A stretch of DNA of 64,000 nt from Bacteroidales bacterium. Lineage in GTDB: Bacteria; Bacteroidota; Bacteroidia; Bacteroidales; WCHB1-69. The notes beneath the pieces were generated by a model that ran no database searches, was not told the DNA's origin, and saw only the letters and a program-made list of their open reading frames with translations. How positions within the stretch are numbered: the first letter of the stretch is position 1; every line of letters begins with the position of its first letter. The DNA lies in contig JAGBPS010000034.1 in assembly GCA_017633255.1 (NCBI GenBank), positions 1 through 64,000 on the forward strand, given 5' to 3'. This document shows positions 44,401 to 53,262 of the stretch, in pieces. The translations under genes and the position numbers were made by a program.

Positions 44401-47400
44401 TGTAATTGATGGTCAGATGCAAAGTAACGGTACTGTCGCAGCCTTTGCTGGTGTTGAAATGCTGAACATAGTCACCGCTGGTGGTATAAGTTTCATTATT
44501 CCATTGATAGCTGTCACAGGCGATATCTGAGAACTGGGTTTCTACAGAGTTGTTGATGGTCAGATGCAGTGTGACCATGCTGTCGCAGCCGTTCACTGTG
44601 TTGAAATGCTGTACGTAGTCACCGCTGGCGTTATAAGTTGTGTTGTTCCAGGTGTATTCGTCACAATCGGTAGCTTCAAATGAGGTTTGAACCGATTTGT
44701 TGACCGTCAGATTCACTGTAACCACGCTGTCACAGCCGATGGATGAGGTAAAATGACGGATGATGTTCTCGCTTTCGGTGAAGGTTTCGTTATTCCAACT
44801 GTAGGAGTCGCAAACGGTGGTGTCAAAGGTGTAGCTTCTGATTTCTTTGACATAGAGTTTCAAAGTGACCAAACTATCGCAGTTAGTGGAGGAAACTGTG
44901 TTGAGGACTCTGTCGAAAGAACCTGCCTGGTTGAAGGTCTCGTTCAAACCGTGCTGAGTGTAAGTTTGACCTTGGCAAAGTGTGTCGTACAGGGTCTGGG
45001 CTTCATAAACAGGATAGATGGTCAAAGCCAATTCGCTCTTGCCGCTTTCGCAGCTAATGCCAGCGTAATCCATGGCGTGGCTGATGAAGTAGCTACGAGA
45101 ACTGTTCACCATCGGTGTGGTATTGTTGTTGATGTCCAAAACGGTGGTGCTTTCCGCATTGTCGTACCATTTGTAGTAGCCACTGGCGGGGGCGTTGATG
45201 CTGAACTGCTGAGGTCCGCAGTTGCTCATGGCGCTCAAAACAGGTGCTGCAGGAATAGCGAAGGCCTCGGCCTTGACTTCTTTTCTGCTGCTCTTACATC
45301 CGGTGTTCTCGTTGTAGCTTTCCACAAAGAAGGAGGTGCTGCCAATGTTGACACTGACATTGGGAGTATAGGTCAGAGCTGTGGCACTGATATTGGTGGT
45401 GTTCAGTGTCAGATACCAGCGGCAAGTAGTGGCGTTTTCATCAATAGTGGCTGTGAATTCCACACTGCCATCACCGCATCTCACTTGGTCAGCTACTGCG
45501 GGCACGTCAGGAATGGTATTGATAGTGGCGGTAATGGCTTGTCTACCACTTTCGCAAGGATGTCCGTTATAGTCATTATAGGAAGATACATAGTAAGTGG
45601 TAGTGGTGCTCAAGTTGCTAATGGTATATTGTGTGCCGGTGGCAAGGACATCGGTAGCGTCTTCGGAAGCGTACCAACGGCATGTGTTTCCGTTCTGGCC
45701 GGCATGAGCGGTAAGGCTTACGTTTCCTTCACCGCAACGGGCCGCGTCAGTCAGGTTGATGGCGGGAGAGGGTTGAGTGTTCACGGTCACTGTCAATGTG
45801 ATGGTGCTGTCGCAACCAGCTGCATTGTCAGTATGAATGGTGAAGGTGCCGGCTCCGTTAACTGTAAACAAGTTGTTGTAATTATAGGGTATTTCATTGC
45901 TGCAGAGGTAGATGTGGTCAGAACCTGTTGTGCTCTTCTTGACGGTCAGGTGTACATACACGGTGCTGTCGCAGTGATGAATTGTAGTGAATGATTGCTG
46001 ATAATAACCGCTGTTCTCGTAGGTTTGGCCATTCCATACGAAGGCATCGCAAACGGTGGTGTCAATATTTGTCACTTTGCTTTGGTTGATGGTGAGTTGC
46101 AGGGTGACCACACTGTCGCATCCATGGATAGTCTGCAATGTTCTTTCATAGTTGTTGCTTTCGGTGAAGAGCTCGTTGTTCCATCTGAAGGAGTCGCAAG
46201 CGGTTACCGGGTAATTTACTGCGTAGGTGGGATAAACGGTGGCCACCACAGCAGTTCTGGGACCTTCGCAATAGGTCTGATTGTTACGTTGGCTTACATA
46301 GAAGCTTGTGTTGCCCACGTTCAGATCAGAAGGACTGTAGCTATCGCCACTGCTGATGGAGGTGGTAGCGTCTTCGGAAGCATACCAGTAGCAAGTGTTG
46401 CCGCTTTCTGCCACTGCGCTCAAAACAGCTGTTTCGTTCTGGCAAAGGGTGACAGGGCTGGCTTCGGGAGCTTCAGGATTCTGGTTCACCACGACGGTGA
46501 AGCTTACTTCTTCGCTTTCGCAGTGCGTATCGGCATTGTAAGCCTTCACAGTATAATTGGTGTTGGTATAAAGGATAGGAGTGGTGAAGCTGGGTCCTTC
46601 GCTGCTGAGCTGTCCGTCGGACCAAACAAAGTTAGTGGCGGCGGCATCAGAGCTGGCGCTTACGGTCAGTGTTTGTCCGGCGCAGATGGCTTCATTTCCG
46701 TTGACGGTCGGGTTGGCAGGGATGTTGTTGATGGTGACAGTCACCTCCTTGCGTCCGCTTTCGCAGTCATAGTTGGCCACAGCAGCGGATACATAATAAT
46801 GTGTGGTGCTGCTTAATTCATTCGTAGTGAATGTAGTGCCTACATGAGCAGCTTCTCCGCCTTGGGCCACGGTGTACCACTTGTAGGTGGTGTTGTTTTG
46901 CGGGTTGATGATGCTCAAGGTGAAAGCCGCGGGACCGCAGTGGGCGGTGTCGGCAACGTCCGGGGTGGAGGGAGCGTCAATCATGGTGGCGGTGGCCATC
47001 GTTCTTTCAGCGCTGCTGCACTGGGTCAGGGTGTCGTATGCGGAAGCGTAGAAGTTGTTTTCTCCAACCACTAAGTTGGCAGGATGGAATTCGCTTCCTT
47101 CATATAGTATATTGTTGTCTTGTGCTGATGCGTACCAACGGACAATGCTGTGCTCAGCGGCAGTGGCTGTCAAAGTTACTTCTGTGCCTAAACACTGGCT
47201 GTCGTTGCCGGTTTGAGGAGCAGTGGGCAGACTGTTCACCACTACGGAAACGGTAATGTTATCGCTGGCGCAACGGGTGTTGGCATTGTATGATTGTACC
47301 AGATAATCTGTGCTCTGGCTGATGTTACCTGTGCTGAAGCTGTTGTTGGTAGTGGTATCATTGCCGTTGATCCAGCGGCAGACAGTAGCATTGGTGCCAG

Positions 47401-50400
47401 GAACACCGGTCATTTGGATAGCGCCACTACCGCAAATCGGGTTGTTGCCGTTCACTGTCGGTACATCGGGTATCGGATTGATGGTGGCGATGACAGAACG
47501 AGAATTGCTGCTTTCGCAACCTGTTTCGCTATTGTAGGATTTACAAGTAAAGGTCGTGGTTTCTTCCAAATTGGCAATTTCGAAAGAAGTGCCTTCGTAA
47601 ACAAGTTCGCTTTCGGCATTGTACCAGCGACAGGTGTTGGCAGTGTTGGGAGTTGCTGTCAAGGTGATGGCGCCTGCACCGCAACGGGCAACGTTAGCGG
47701 TAGATGGGAAGCCTGGAACAGAGGCTATGATAACCTGAACTGTGGTGTTGGCACTGTTACAGCTGGTAATCGGGTCGATAGAACGAACGTAAAAAATGGT
47801 ATTGCCGGACAGATTGCCAGTAGTCAGTGTTTTGCTATCGGCACTAACGCCATTGGTAATTTCAGCACTGTTGGCGTTAAACCACTGGCAAGTGCATTTC
47901 TCTGCGGGAACGGCAGTCAGGGTAGCCACACCGGGACCGCAAAGGGTGGCGTCTTCAGCGACAGGAACGGCAGGAATGCTGTTGATGGTGGCTACCACTT
48001 CCTGACGTGCACCGAAACACTGGGTGTTGCTGTTATAGGAGGCCACATAATAAGAGGTCGTAGTGTTGATAGAAGGGGTGGTGAAGTTGTTTTCTGTGCT
48101 GAGGGCTTCACCGCCTTCAGCAGCGGCATACCAGCGAACTTGGTTGCCGTTTTCTCCGGCAGTGGCGGACAAGTTGACCTCGCCTGCACCACAACGTGCA
48201 CCTGCTGTTACAGCGGGCAATGCCGGAATGCTGTGAATGGTGGCGGTTACAGAGGCAGAAGCTCCTGTACAACCGTCAGCGGTGGCTGTGACGTAGTAGC
48301 TGGTGGTGCTGGCTAAATTCTGAATGGTGTATTCAGTGCCAATGTTTACTTGCTCGTCATTGACATTGTACCAAGTATAGGTAACGTCATTAAGGACGTT
48401 AAGGACGTTAAGGGTTACATCGCCAGTGCCGCAGTGGCTGTCTCCTGCCAAGGAGGGGGCGTCCGGAATAGCTTTGATGTGGGCTGTGGCAGCCGTACGG
48501 TTGCTTTCGCAGTTGCCCATGGAAACAGAAACGTAATAAGTTACATCTTGTTGCAGATTATTGATTTCGTAGCTGTTACCGGTATGGAAGACAACGCCGC
48601 CTTCTGCTGCATTGTACCACTTGTAGGTGTATGCGTTGTTGGGATTCGAAACATTGATGGTGATGTTGCCACTCCCGCAACGTGACACGTTGGGAACAAT
48701 GGGTGCTGAAGGATTACCGCTGATGGTAGCTGTCACTTCGGTGCGCTGTGCACTGGTACAACCTTCTGTTGAAATGGACTCCACATAATAGTTGCTGGGG
48801 CTATTGCTGATGGTTACATTGAAGCTTTCGCCAGTATGTAAAGCCTCGCCGCCAGCGGCTGCATTATACCATTTGTAATTGTATCCGGAAACTGGATTGC
48901 TAACACTCAATATGGTTGCACCTGCCTCGCACAGTTCCACATCCTGAGCCTCTGGAGAGGCGGGTACGGAATTGATGGTTGCCGTTACAGTGGCTGAAGC
49001 TCCGGTACAGCCATCGGTGGTGGCCGTAACAGAGTAGGTGCTGGTGCTGGCCAGATTCTGGGCAGTATAGCTGCTGCCAGTGCCTACTTGTGTGTTATTG
49101 GCATCGTACCAAGTATAGGTGGTGCTGGTCAATGGGTTGCTGACGGTCAGGGTTACATCGCCACTGCCACAACGACTGTTGTCCACCAATGTTGGAGCAT
49201 CTGGAACGCTTTTTACGTTCACCGTAACCTCTGTTCTGTCGCTCTCACAACCTGTGGCAGTGTTGACTGTACTCACAAAGCGTGAGGTGTTTTGTGTCAG
49301 GTTGTTCACAGTCAGTGAGGTGGCAGTGCCTATAACCGTTGAAGAATTACTGGTTTCGTACCAATTGCATTGCAGGTTGTTCCCTGAAGGCAAAGTGGCG
49401 GTGAAAATTCCATCTTCCCCGGGGCAAACAGCGGCGGTGTTGCCAGCGGTTGGTGCTGTGGGGATATCGTTGATGGTGGCGGTGACCAATTGACGGGCAC
49501 TGCTACATCCAGTGCTTTCATTATAGGAAGCCACATAATAGTTGGTGGTGCTTGCAATGGACGGGGTGGTGAAGCTGTTACCACTGCCCAAAGCGTTGCC
49601 ACCTGTTTCAGCGGCAAACCATTGGCAGATAGTACCAGTGGCAGGGCTTGCGCTTAAGCTTACAGTGCCTGTTCCGCAATGACTGCCTCCCTCAAGGTTG
49701 TTAGGTACAGCGGGTATGCTGTTCACAGTGACCGTGACGGCAGTTCTGTTGATGCTGTAGCAGCCCGTCGAGCTATTGTATGTTTCAGCGTAGCGGGTGG
49801 TGGTTTGGGTGAGGTTGTTCACTTCCAAGGAAGTGCCCGTGCCTATTACTTCTGAAGAGTTGTTGGTGGCATACCAACGGCAAACAAGGTTGTCGCCAGC
49901 AGGCAGTGTGGCAGTGAAAATGCCAGTGCCACCAGAGCACACAGGAGTAGTGTTGCCAGCTATGGGAGCATTAGGATTGGCCGCTACGATGGCGGTGGCG
50001 GGAGTTCTGCCACTCTCGCAACCTATGCTGTTCAAGGCACTGACATAGTAGGTGGCTGTTCCGAGAAGATTGTATACTGTAAAGGAACTTCCTTCAGTAT
50101 AACTTGACCCACTTTCTGTGGTGTACCAGCGGTAATTTGTGGCACCTTCTGAATAAGCGCTCATGGTCACATTCTGTGCTGCAGGGGCGCATACTGGAGT
50201 AGAGGTGATTGAAGGAGCAGCTGGAGCGGAAACAATGGTATAATAAATAGTGTAATCTTTGTATACGGTGTTTTCTTGACCCCAGTGCTTTACTCTGATA
50301 GTGGTGTAGGGTTCTGCCACAGTGGGATTATGCATGATTTGTGTGGAAGCGTGTGCTGATTGACAAGTGCCGGCTACGTTCGGAACAACTCCCTCGCAAA

Positions 50401-51316
50401 TAGGTGTAGGGTAGTTATAGCTGGTTACATCCGCATTAAAACCTGCAAGTAAGTCGCCATTAACTGTTAATGTGGCTAAACGTGTGTTGTAAATGAGCAC
50501 AACATCGTCAAACCATAATTTGTCTCCGCCGGTTCCCGTACCTGCCGATGCATTTGTGGAAAAAGTTGCTAAAATATAAGAGGGTGTTGTGTTATTGCTT
50601 GCGTACGTGTTATAGTCGAACGCGATTTTTTGCTGTGTCCATGTGTTTTGAGATCTGAAATTTAGTTCTGCTTTTGCTACAACCTTTTGTTCATTTACTG
50701 TCCCAGTCGTTTTTACTACTCCACCATTGCTGTTTCCAGGAGCTGGATCCTGATAAATAGCTCTAATTGAAGAGTTGTTTCCTTCGGGTCTACTGCTGGT
50801 GGCAATTGTATTGTTGTGAAGAACAATATTGATTCTGGCATTGTGACTACTATTGGAAATACTGGTTTTTGTCCATACATAGACAGAATCTGGATATGCT
50901 GTTAAAACTTGTTGGTAATCAGTGTTTGTGCTAGTGTATGTACAATTCTCAGGATCGCTTGCGCTCATAGAACCTGCATTAAATCTACCATTAGAGAGAC
51001 CTCCATTCGCATGTACGGTTGTGATTAATAAGTTGATATCTACACATTGTAATTGAACACAATATGATCCCGTTCCCCCTGGATTACCAGAAGATTGTGA
51101 GACAAAATTTTTAGCAGCTGTACTTTGATAAGTTCCTGTGCCACTATTCAGAGAATTCCAGCCATTGGGAGCTACACGTGCATTATTCCCGGACCCCGAT
51201 TCAGTACGCCAACTTTCAAAATTGTTGTTTTGCATTTGTTGTCCCACACCTAACTGTGCCCAACCCAGGGTACAGTATGCGGTGAAGGCGATTAGTAATA
51301 GTAAAACTTTCTTCAT
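38450..51316 (-). CDS. Giant repeat-built T9SS surface protein (adhesin-like)
   Basis: 4288 residues. Signal peptide ends in LGWAQ. Residues about 25-275 are a jelly-roll-like domain, followed by a short linker. Then come about 19 Ig-like repeats of 80-85 residues (RCGxGxVTLxA ... CRWY ... TTYYVxxYN), interrupted by and followed by about 42 shorter repeats ending in G-C-D-S plus T-L-x-L-T-V-N. Among the short repeats, ten are 55-residue units with LPYTWRDTVFAEGTVSGDYV and six are 58-residue units with YVWEGHNVEIGILQAGTYTI. Most short repeats have two Cys, probably one disulphide each. The C-terminus is a T9SS type A sorting domain (FPNPTDNVFTVSS to KKLIVR). It is expected to be a long fibre on the cell surface. 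There is no catalytic motif; ligand unknown. Confidence 0.93.
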   Translation of the reverse strand: MKKVLLLLIAFTAYCTLGWAQLGVGQQMQNNNFESWRTESGSGNNARVAPNGWNSLNSGTGTYQSTAAKNFVSQSSGNPGGTGSYCVQLQCVDINLLITTVHANGGLSNGRFNAGSMSASDPENCTYTSTNTDYQQVLTAYPDSVYVWTKTSISNSSHNARINIVLHNNTIATSSRPEGNNSSIRAIYQDPAPGNSNGGVVKTTGTVNEQKVVAKAELNFRSQNTWTQQKIAFDYNTYASNNTTPSYILATFSTNASAGTGTGGDKLWFDDVVLIYNTRLATLTVNGDLLAGFNADVTSYNYPTPICEGVVPNVAGTCQSAHASTQIMHNPTVAEPYTTIRVKHWGQENTVYKDYTIYYTIVSAPAAPSITSTPVCAPAAQNVTMSAYSEGATNYRWYTTESGSSYTEGSSFTVYNLLGTATYYVSALNSIGCESGRTPATAIVAANPNAPIAGNTTPVCSGGTGIFTATLPAGDNLVCRWYATNNSSEVIGTGTSLEVNNLTQTTTRYAETYNSSTGCYSINRTAVTVTVNSIPAVPNNLEGGSHCGTGTVSLSASPATGTICQWFAAETGGNALGSGNSFTTPSIASTTNYYVASYNESTGCSSARQLVTATINDIPTAPTAGNTAAVCPGEDGIFTATLPSGNNLQCNWYETSNSSTVIGTATSLTVNNLTQNTSRFVSTVNTATGCESDRTEVTVNVKSVPDAPTLVDNSRCGSGDVTLTVSNPLTSTTYTWYDANNTQVGTGSSYTAQNLASTSTYSVTATTDGCTGASATVTATINSVPASPEAQDVELCEAGATILSVSNPVSGYNYKWYNAAAGGEALHTGESFNVTISNSPSNYYVESISTEGCTSAQRTEVTATISGNPSAPIVPNVSRCGSGNITINVSNPNNAYTYKWYNAAEGGVVFHTGNSYEINNLQQDVTYYVSVSMGNCESNRTAATAHIKAIPDAPSLAGDSHCGTGDVTLNVLNVLNDVTYTWYNVNDEQVNIGTEYTIQNLASTTSYYVTATADGCTGASASVTATIHSIPALPAVTAGARCGAGEVNLSATAGENGNQVRWYAAAEGGEALSTENNFTTPSINTTTSYYVASYNSNTQCFGARQEVVATINSIPAVPVAEDATLCGPGVATLTAVPAEKCTCQWFNANSAEITNGVSADSKTLTTGNLSGNTIFYVRSIDPITSCNSANTTVQVIIASVPGFPSTANVARCGAGAITLTATPNTANTCRWYNAESELVYEGTSFEIANLEETTTFTCKSYNSETGCESSNSRSVIATINPIPDVPTVNGNNPICGSGAIQMTGVPGTNATVCRWINGNDTTTNNSFSTGNISQSTDYLVQSYNANTRCASDNITVSVVVNSLPTAPQTGNDSQCLGTEVTLTATAAEHSIVRWYASAQDNNILYEGSEFHPANLVVGENNFYASAYDTLTQCSSAERTMATATMIDAPSTPDVADTAHCGPAAFTLSIINPQNNTTYKWYTVAQGGEAAHVGTTFTTNELSSTTHYYVSAAVANYDCESGRKEVTVTINNIPANPTVNGNEAICAGQTLTVSASSDAAATNFVWSDGQLSSEGPSFTTPILYTNTNYTVKAYNADTHCESEEVSFTVVVNQNPEAPEASPVTLCQNETAVLSAVAESGNTCYWYASEDATTSISSGDSYSPSDLNVGNTSFYVSQRNNQTYCEGPRTAVVATVYPTYAVNYPVTACDSFRWNNELFTESNNYERTLQTIHGCDSVVTLQLTINQSKVTNIDTTVCDAFVWNGQTYENSGYYQQSFTTIHHCDSTVYVHLTVKKSTTGSDHIYLCSNEIPYNYNNLFTVNGAGTFTIHTDNAAGCDSTITLTVTVNTQPSPAINLTDAARCGEGNVSLTAHAGQNGNTCRWYASEDATDVLATGTQYTISNLSTTTTYYVSSYNDYNGHPCESGRQAITATINTIPDVPAVADQVRCGDGSVEFTATIDENATTCRWYLTLNTTNISATALTYTPNVSVNIGSTSFFVESYNENTGCKSSRKEVKAEAFAIPAAPVLSAMSNCGPQQFSINAPASGYYKWYDNAESTTVLDINNNTTPMVNSSRSYFISHAMDYAGISCESGKSELALTIYPVYEAQTLYDTLCQGQTYTQHGLNETFNQAGSFDRVLNTVSSTNCDSLVTLKLYVKEIRSYTFDTTVCDSYSWNNETFTESENIIRHFTSSIGCDSVVTVNLTVNKSVQTSFEATDCDEYTWNNTTYNASGDYVQHFNTVNGCDSMVTLHLTINNSVETQFSDIACDSYQWNNETYTTSGDYVQHFNTSKGCDSTVTLHLTINYSNAATLTDVVCAGTRYNANGFDTTFNVSGSYTLVRHDLNQAGCDSTTTLTLTVNPIYNRDVTLTICETALPYTWNDITYPGGSASGDYEHTFSTHTAAGCDSIVTLHLTISHQYITPLTADICEGETYPFDGQILSQSGIYYDTLQATNLCDSIIKLTLTVHELHTTNLEADICLGETYNEYGFNETPATSGTFNYQQIVETSFGCDSTINLTLTVNPVYSVTEYDTICADELPYAWQAQQINQEGTYTANHQTINGCDSIITLYLTVNPTYNLTENEAICQNQLPYSWRDTVFAEGTISGEYVFNRSTVNGCDSIVTLTLTVNPVYDQTESETICQNDLPYTWRDTVFEVGTVSGDYVFNRSTVYGCDSIVTLTLTVNPSFTQSESAIICQNELPYIWRDTVFEEETVSGDYVFNRSTVNGCDSIVTLTLTVNPSYTQNENVIICQNELPYTWRDTVFEVGSVSGNYVFNRSSVNGCDSIVTLTLTVNPSKHTDLYAEICEGDVYEYNNRPYDVQNDYNFTFQTILGCDSTVTLHLTVNPVYNIDTNINICQGLLPYTFADTVFYGSGRKDILLHTQHGCDSIYHVNLTVTPFITSSRTVAICDNELPYSLEDSTFYQAGIYEVTVSHNDGCNEIITLTLNVNPTYNDTLEATVCDRFVWNNEIYTESGIYTQYFRTIKDCDSTVTYNLTVNYSQDTLLTPVICEGESYTENGFNRNPENAGIVYDTLHLQCVGTGCDSTVYLELTVNPSYNLTETETICQNELPYTWRDTVFAVGSSSGDYVFNRSTVNGCDSIVTLTLTVNPVYEQTEDEVICANELPFTWRDTVFAEGTISGEYVFNRSTVNGCDSIVTLTLTVNPIYNQTENEDICTNELPYTWRDTVFAEGTVSGEYVFNRSTINGCDSTVTLNLTVNPVYNQTESEVICANELPFTWRDTVFAEGTVSGEYVFNRNTVNGCDSTVTLTLTVNPIFNQSESATICQNELPYTWRDTIFAEGTVSGDYVFNKSTVNGCDSIVTLTLTVNPSYTQSENETICQVELPYTWRDTVFAEGTVSGDYVFNRSTVNGCDSTVTLHLTVNPNNEYYDNPVTFCEGGSYIWNGQTITESGLYTDTVDNDYGCYDVYKVEVTVNPVYSFTEYDTVCANELPIVWQGRTIGQGGTHTADYHTATGCDSIYTLTLTVNPIYLIPETATVCDNEEYVWEGHNVEIGILSEGTYTIWDSLQTINGCDSVYQLTLIVTPTFYAENTGITCNNEAYVWEGHNVEIGILPTGTYTIWDSLNTTTYGCDSVYKLTLTVTPTFYAESTGITCDNEAYVWEGHNVEIGTLQAGTYTIWDSLTTATYGCDSVYKLTLTVTPTFYEEEEATVCDNEEYVWEGHDVEIGILQAGTYTIWDSLTTTTYECDSVYKLTLTVTPTFYAENTGVTCDNEAYVWEGHNVEIGILQAGTYTIWDSLTTTTYGCDSVYKLTLTVTPTFYAESTGITCDNEAYVWEGHNVDIGILQAGTYTIWDSLNTTTYGCDSVYKLTLTVNPTQHSVETASACSNEAVYSWHHRDITATGIYYDTLSTALSCDSVCELHFTLLEPTAAIFADTTCANALYQGYGFEVTPTLSGDTTLVRVTENMAGCDSTITVNLYVKPLATFAFDTIVCGAFQWNNQWYMESGSYQQSFTATNGCDSIVTMNLTIDTPSTDTIEVVACESYEWDGTTYTQSGVFTKVYPQTVGCDSIAVMILTINHVTEVTLYDTTCQAHRYQEYGFDTLLIQVGTITLQRIDENQAGCDSIINLVLTVHRGYMYVDSASTCDNDDFVWHGIHCDTTGIYYKNYETVHGCDSVYILFLTVYPSYEVEVTDTAIAGTPYHNHGLNFTPQNPGILNIDVPRTTVDGCDSTIHVTLVVVEGTGIDMHYLDKHITLFPNPTDNVFTVSSTLDIIRELTIYDNNGRAVLQQNIYDYSGQVNVESLTPGIYFVRMMTPDNIVTKKLIVR
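39811..40851. repeat. Six tandem 174-bp DNA repeats inside the giant gene
   Basis: The anchor ttgtggccttccca recurs at 39918, 40092, 40440, 40614 and 40785, with a one-base variant at 40266, giving spacings of 174, 174, 174, 174 and 171 bp. Units are alike at the DNA level, not just in protein. They encode the six 58-residue VWEGH repeats. Outer limits are approximate. Confidence 0.88.
41165..43600. repeat. Ten 165-bp repeats in two blocks inside the giant gene
   Basis: They encode the 55-residue WRDTVF units: six in the block at about 41165-42150 and four at about 42930-43600, with other Cys-Asp-Ser repeats between. Synonymous differences are more frequent than in the 174-bp array, so these copies look older. 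Limits are approximate. Confidence 0.8.
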
Positions 51317-51388
51317 AGTAATATTGTTTTTATTGTTTTTGTCCTGTTTTTAATGTTTTTGTTTTTATAGTTCTCCAAAAAAAGTTTG

Positions 51389-51396
51389 CAAAAATA
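51389..51396 (-). promoter_or_regulatory. Promoter -7 box for the giant T9SS gene
   Basis: Minus-strand TATTTTTG followed by C. The implied leader of about 65 nt is A-rich on the minus strand (complement of repeated tgttttt, 51326-51366). The 312-bp gap to the next gene (51317-51628) otherwise holds only AT-rich sequence and the divergent promoter at 51581-51609. Confidence 0.68.
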
Positions 51397-51580
51397 CGGC
51401 TTTTACTTCGAATAATCGTAATTTTGATTTGTTAAATCATTTAATCACTTTATTTAGAATGAATTATAAATGTTAACAAATGTTAATATTAACAACAAGG
51501 GGTTCAAAGTGTTGATAAAGTGGTGCGAGGATAGGGGATGGGTATTATCCCGATAATTTGCTAAATTACGAATTGACTAA

Positions 51581-51609
51581 TTTGCCAATTGAAAAATTTT
51601 GTATTTTTG
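51581..51609 (+). promoter_or_regulatory. Promoter for the barrel-panB-rluA-mfd run
   Basis: TTTG (51581-51584), 17-bp spacer, TATTTTTG (51602-51609), 20 bp before the ATG at 51629. Confidence 0.75.
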
Positions 51610-51628
51610 CAGATTCTAATGTATTGAT

Positions 51629-52381
51629 ATGAAAAGGAAATTAATAGTCCTCTTTTTGGTAGTGGCAACGTGTTTCTCCGCGTTTGCACAGGAAAGTCAG
51701 GATACAGTCGCTCAGAAAAAAAACAAAAAACTGAAGGAAACGACGGATAAGGTGTTCAATCCGAAGGGGGAAGATAAACCCGAGATTGTGCGTGACCGCC
51801 TGAATATTGACATCTATCATTCTTTTTGGATGGGGATGCCCGAGGGTGTGAAGCACATGAAATTTGACCCGGGTTTTTCTGTGTCCGCTCTGTGGGATTT
51901 CAAGTTGCCGAACAACAGCCCTGTTTCTTTTGGCGTGGGACTCGGCTTCTCCTATTTCTCCCAGTTTACCAATTCTTTGCTGAAAATCAGCGACGGATGG
52001 GTGATGAAGTACTATGTTCTGGATGACGGTATTAAATACAAGTTGAACAGAATCAACTATATGAATTGCAATCTGCCCATCGAATTCAGATATCGCCACA
52101 AAAAAAGCGGCTTCAAGTTCTCTGTCGGCGTGCGTGTGGGATTGATTGCCGAGGTGTCACAGAACTACAAGGGAGCGGATCCCGAAGGCGGTTCAATGGA
52201 CAGATGGTACAAAAGTCGTGAGATTTATAATACCCAGAATATCAGCGTGGAAGCCTATACGCGCATCGGCTGGAAAGCGTTTGCGGTTTTCTATGGTGTG
52301 CATATCAACAAGTTGTTCGACAATGGCGAAGGTCCGGCCATCTTCCCCATGTCTCTGGGTCTTTCCATTAGCCTGTTTTAA
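51629..52381 (+). CDS. Outer-membrane beta-barrel protein
   Basis: 250 residues. Signal peptide MKRKLIVLFLVVATCFSAFAQ, then a charged linker (QKKNKKLKETTDKVFNPKGEDK) and alternating amphipathic strands (VSFGVGLGFSYFSQF, SGFKFSVGVRVGLIAEV, AFAVFYGVHINKLF), ending in SLGLSISLF with a terminal Phe. This is the plan of Bacteroidota PorT/OmpW-sized barrels with an N-terminal periplasmic extension. It lies 59 bp upstream of panB on the same strand. Function unknown. Confidence 0.75.
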   Translation: MKRKLIVLFLVVATCFSAFAQESQDTVAQKKNKKLKETTDKVFNPKGEDKPEIVRDRLNIDIYHSFWMGMPEGVKHMKFDPGFSVSALWDFKLPNNSPVSFGVGLGFSYFSQFTNSLLKISDGWVMKYYVLDDGIKYKLNRINYMNCNLPIEFRYRHKKSGFKFSVGVRVGLIAEVSQNYKGADPEGGSMDRWYKSREIYNTQNISVEAYTRIGWKAFAVFYGVHINKLFDNGEGPAIFPMSLGLSISLF

Positions 52382-52440
52382 GTTTTTTTAAGTGCATTCA
52401 TTACAGTTCACGATATTGATTTAACTAATTTTAAATTGTT

Positions 52441-53262
52441 ATGTCAGCGTATCTTTATAGCGATGTGAATAAGGTGACTACCAATATTTTGCAGCGTATG
52501 CGCAATGAGGGGGAGAAAATCGCCATGCTTACCGCCTACGACTATTCCACGGCGAAGCTGTTGGATATGGCCAAAATCGATGTGATTCTGGTGGGCGATT
52601 CCGCTGCCAACGTGATGGCAGGCTATACCACAACCTTGCCTATCACCCTCGACAATATGATTTACCATGCCTCTTCTGTGGTTCGTGCCGTGACGCGCGC
52701 TTTGGTGGTGGTGGATATGCCTTTCGGTACCTATCAGGGCAACTCCAAGGAAGCTCTGCATTCCGCTATCCGTATCATGAAGGAATCGGGCGCTGATGCG
52801 GTAAAAATGGAAGGTGGTGTCGAAATTACCGACTCCATCGACCGTATCTTGACCGCAGGTATTCCTGTGATGGGGCATCTTGGACTTACTCCTCAGTCAA
52901 TCAATAAGTTCGGCACCTATGCCGTTCGTGCCACCGAGGAGAAGGAAGCCGAAAAGTTGATTTCCGATGCCAAAGTGCTGGAAGAACACGGCTGCTTTGC
53001 CATCGTATTAGAAAAGATTCCTGCCGACTTGGCCAAACGTGTCACCGAAAGCGTTTCTGTTCCGACCATCGGTATTGGCGCGGGCTCTGCCACCTCGGGA
53101 CAGGTGCTGGTGTTCCACGACATGATGGGCATCACCCAACAGTTCTCTCCGCGTTTCTTGCGCCGCTATCATTCTCTGAGTGAAGAGATAATCAATGCTG
53201 TCTCCCATTATATCAGTGATGTAAAAGCCGTGGATTTCCCGAATGAGAAAGAGCAGTATTAG
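52441..53262 (+). CDS. panB: 3-methyl-2-oxobutanoate hydroxymethyltransferase
   Basis: 273 residues. Typical PanB sequence: [37 protein letters not shown] (metal-binding Asp), [43 protein letters not shown] (catalytic Glu region) and [20 protein letters not shown]. The enzyme makes ketopantoate from ketoisovalerate and methylene-tetrahydrofolate in pantothenate synthesis; coaBC elsewhere in the window is in the same route. The 3' end overlaps the next gene by 20 bp. Confidence 0.96.
   Translation: MSAYLYSDVNKVTTNILQRMRNEGEKIAMLTAYDYSTAKLLDMAKIDVILVGDSAANVMAGYTTTLPITLDNMIYHASSVVRAVTRALVVVDMPFGTYQGNSKEALHSAIRIMKESGADAVKMEGGVEITDSIDRILTAGIPVMGHLGLTPQSINKFGTYAVRATEEKEAEKLISDAKVLEEHGCFAIVLEKIPADLAKRVTESVSVPTIGIGAGSATSGQVLVFHDMMGITQQFSPRFLRRYHSLSEEIINAVSHYISDVKAVDFPNEKEQY

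Noticed and set aside
39746-48316. Long plus-strand open frames (up to 445 codons) opposite the giant gene
   Set aside because: They are created by the repeated codons of the minus-strand gene, follow its 165- and 174-bp periods, and have low-complexity products without start signals or promoters.
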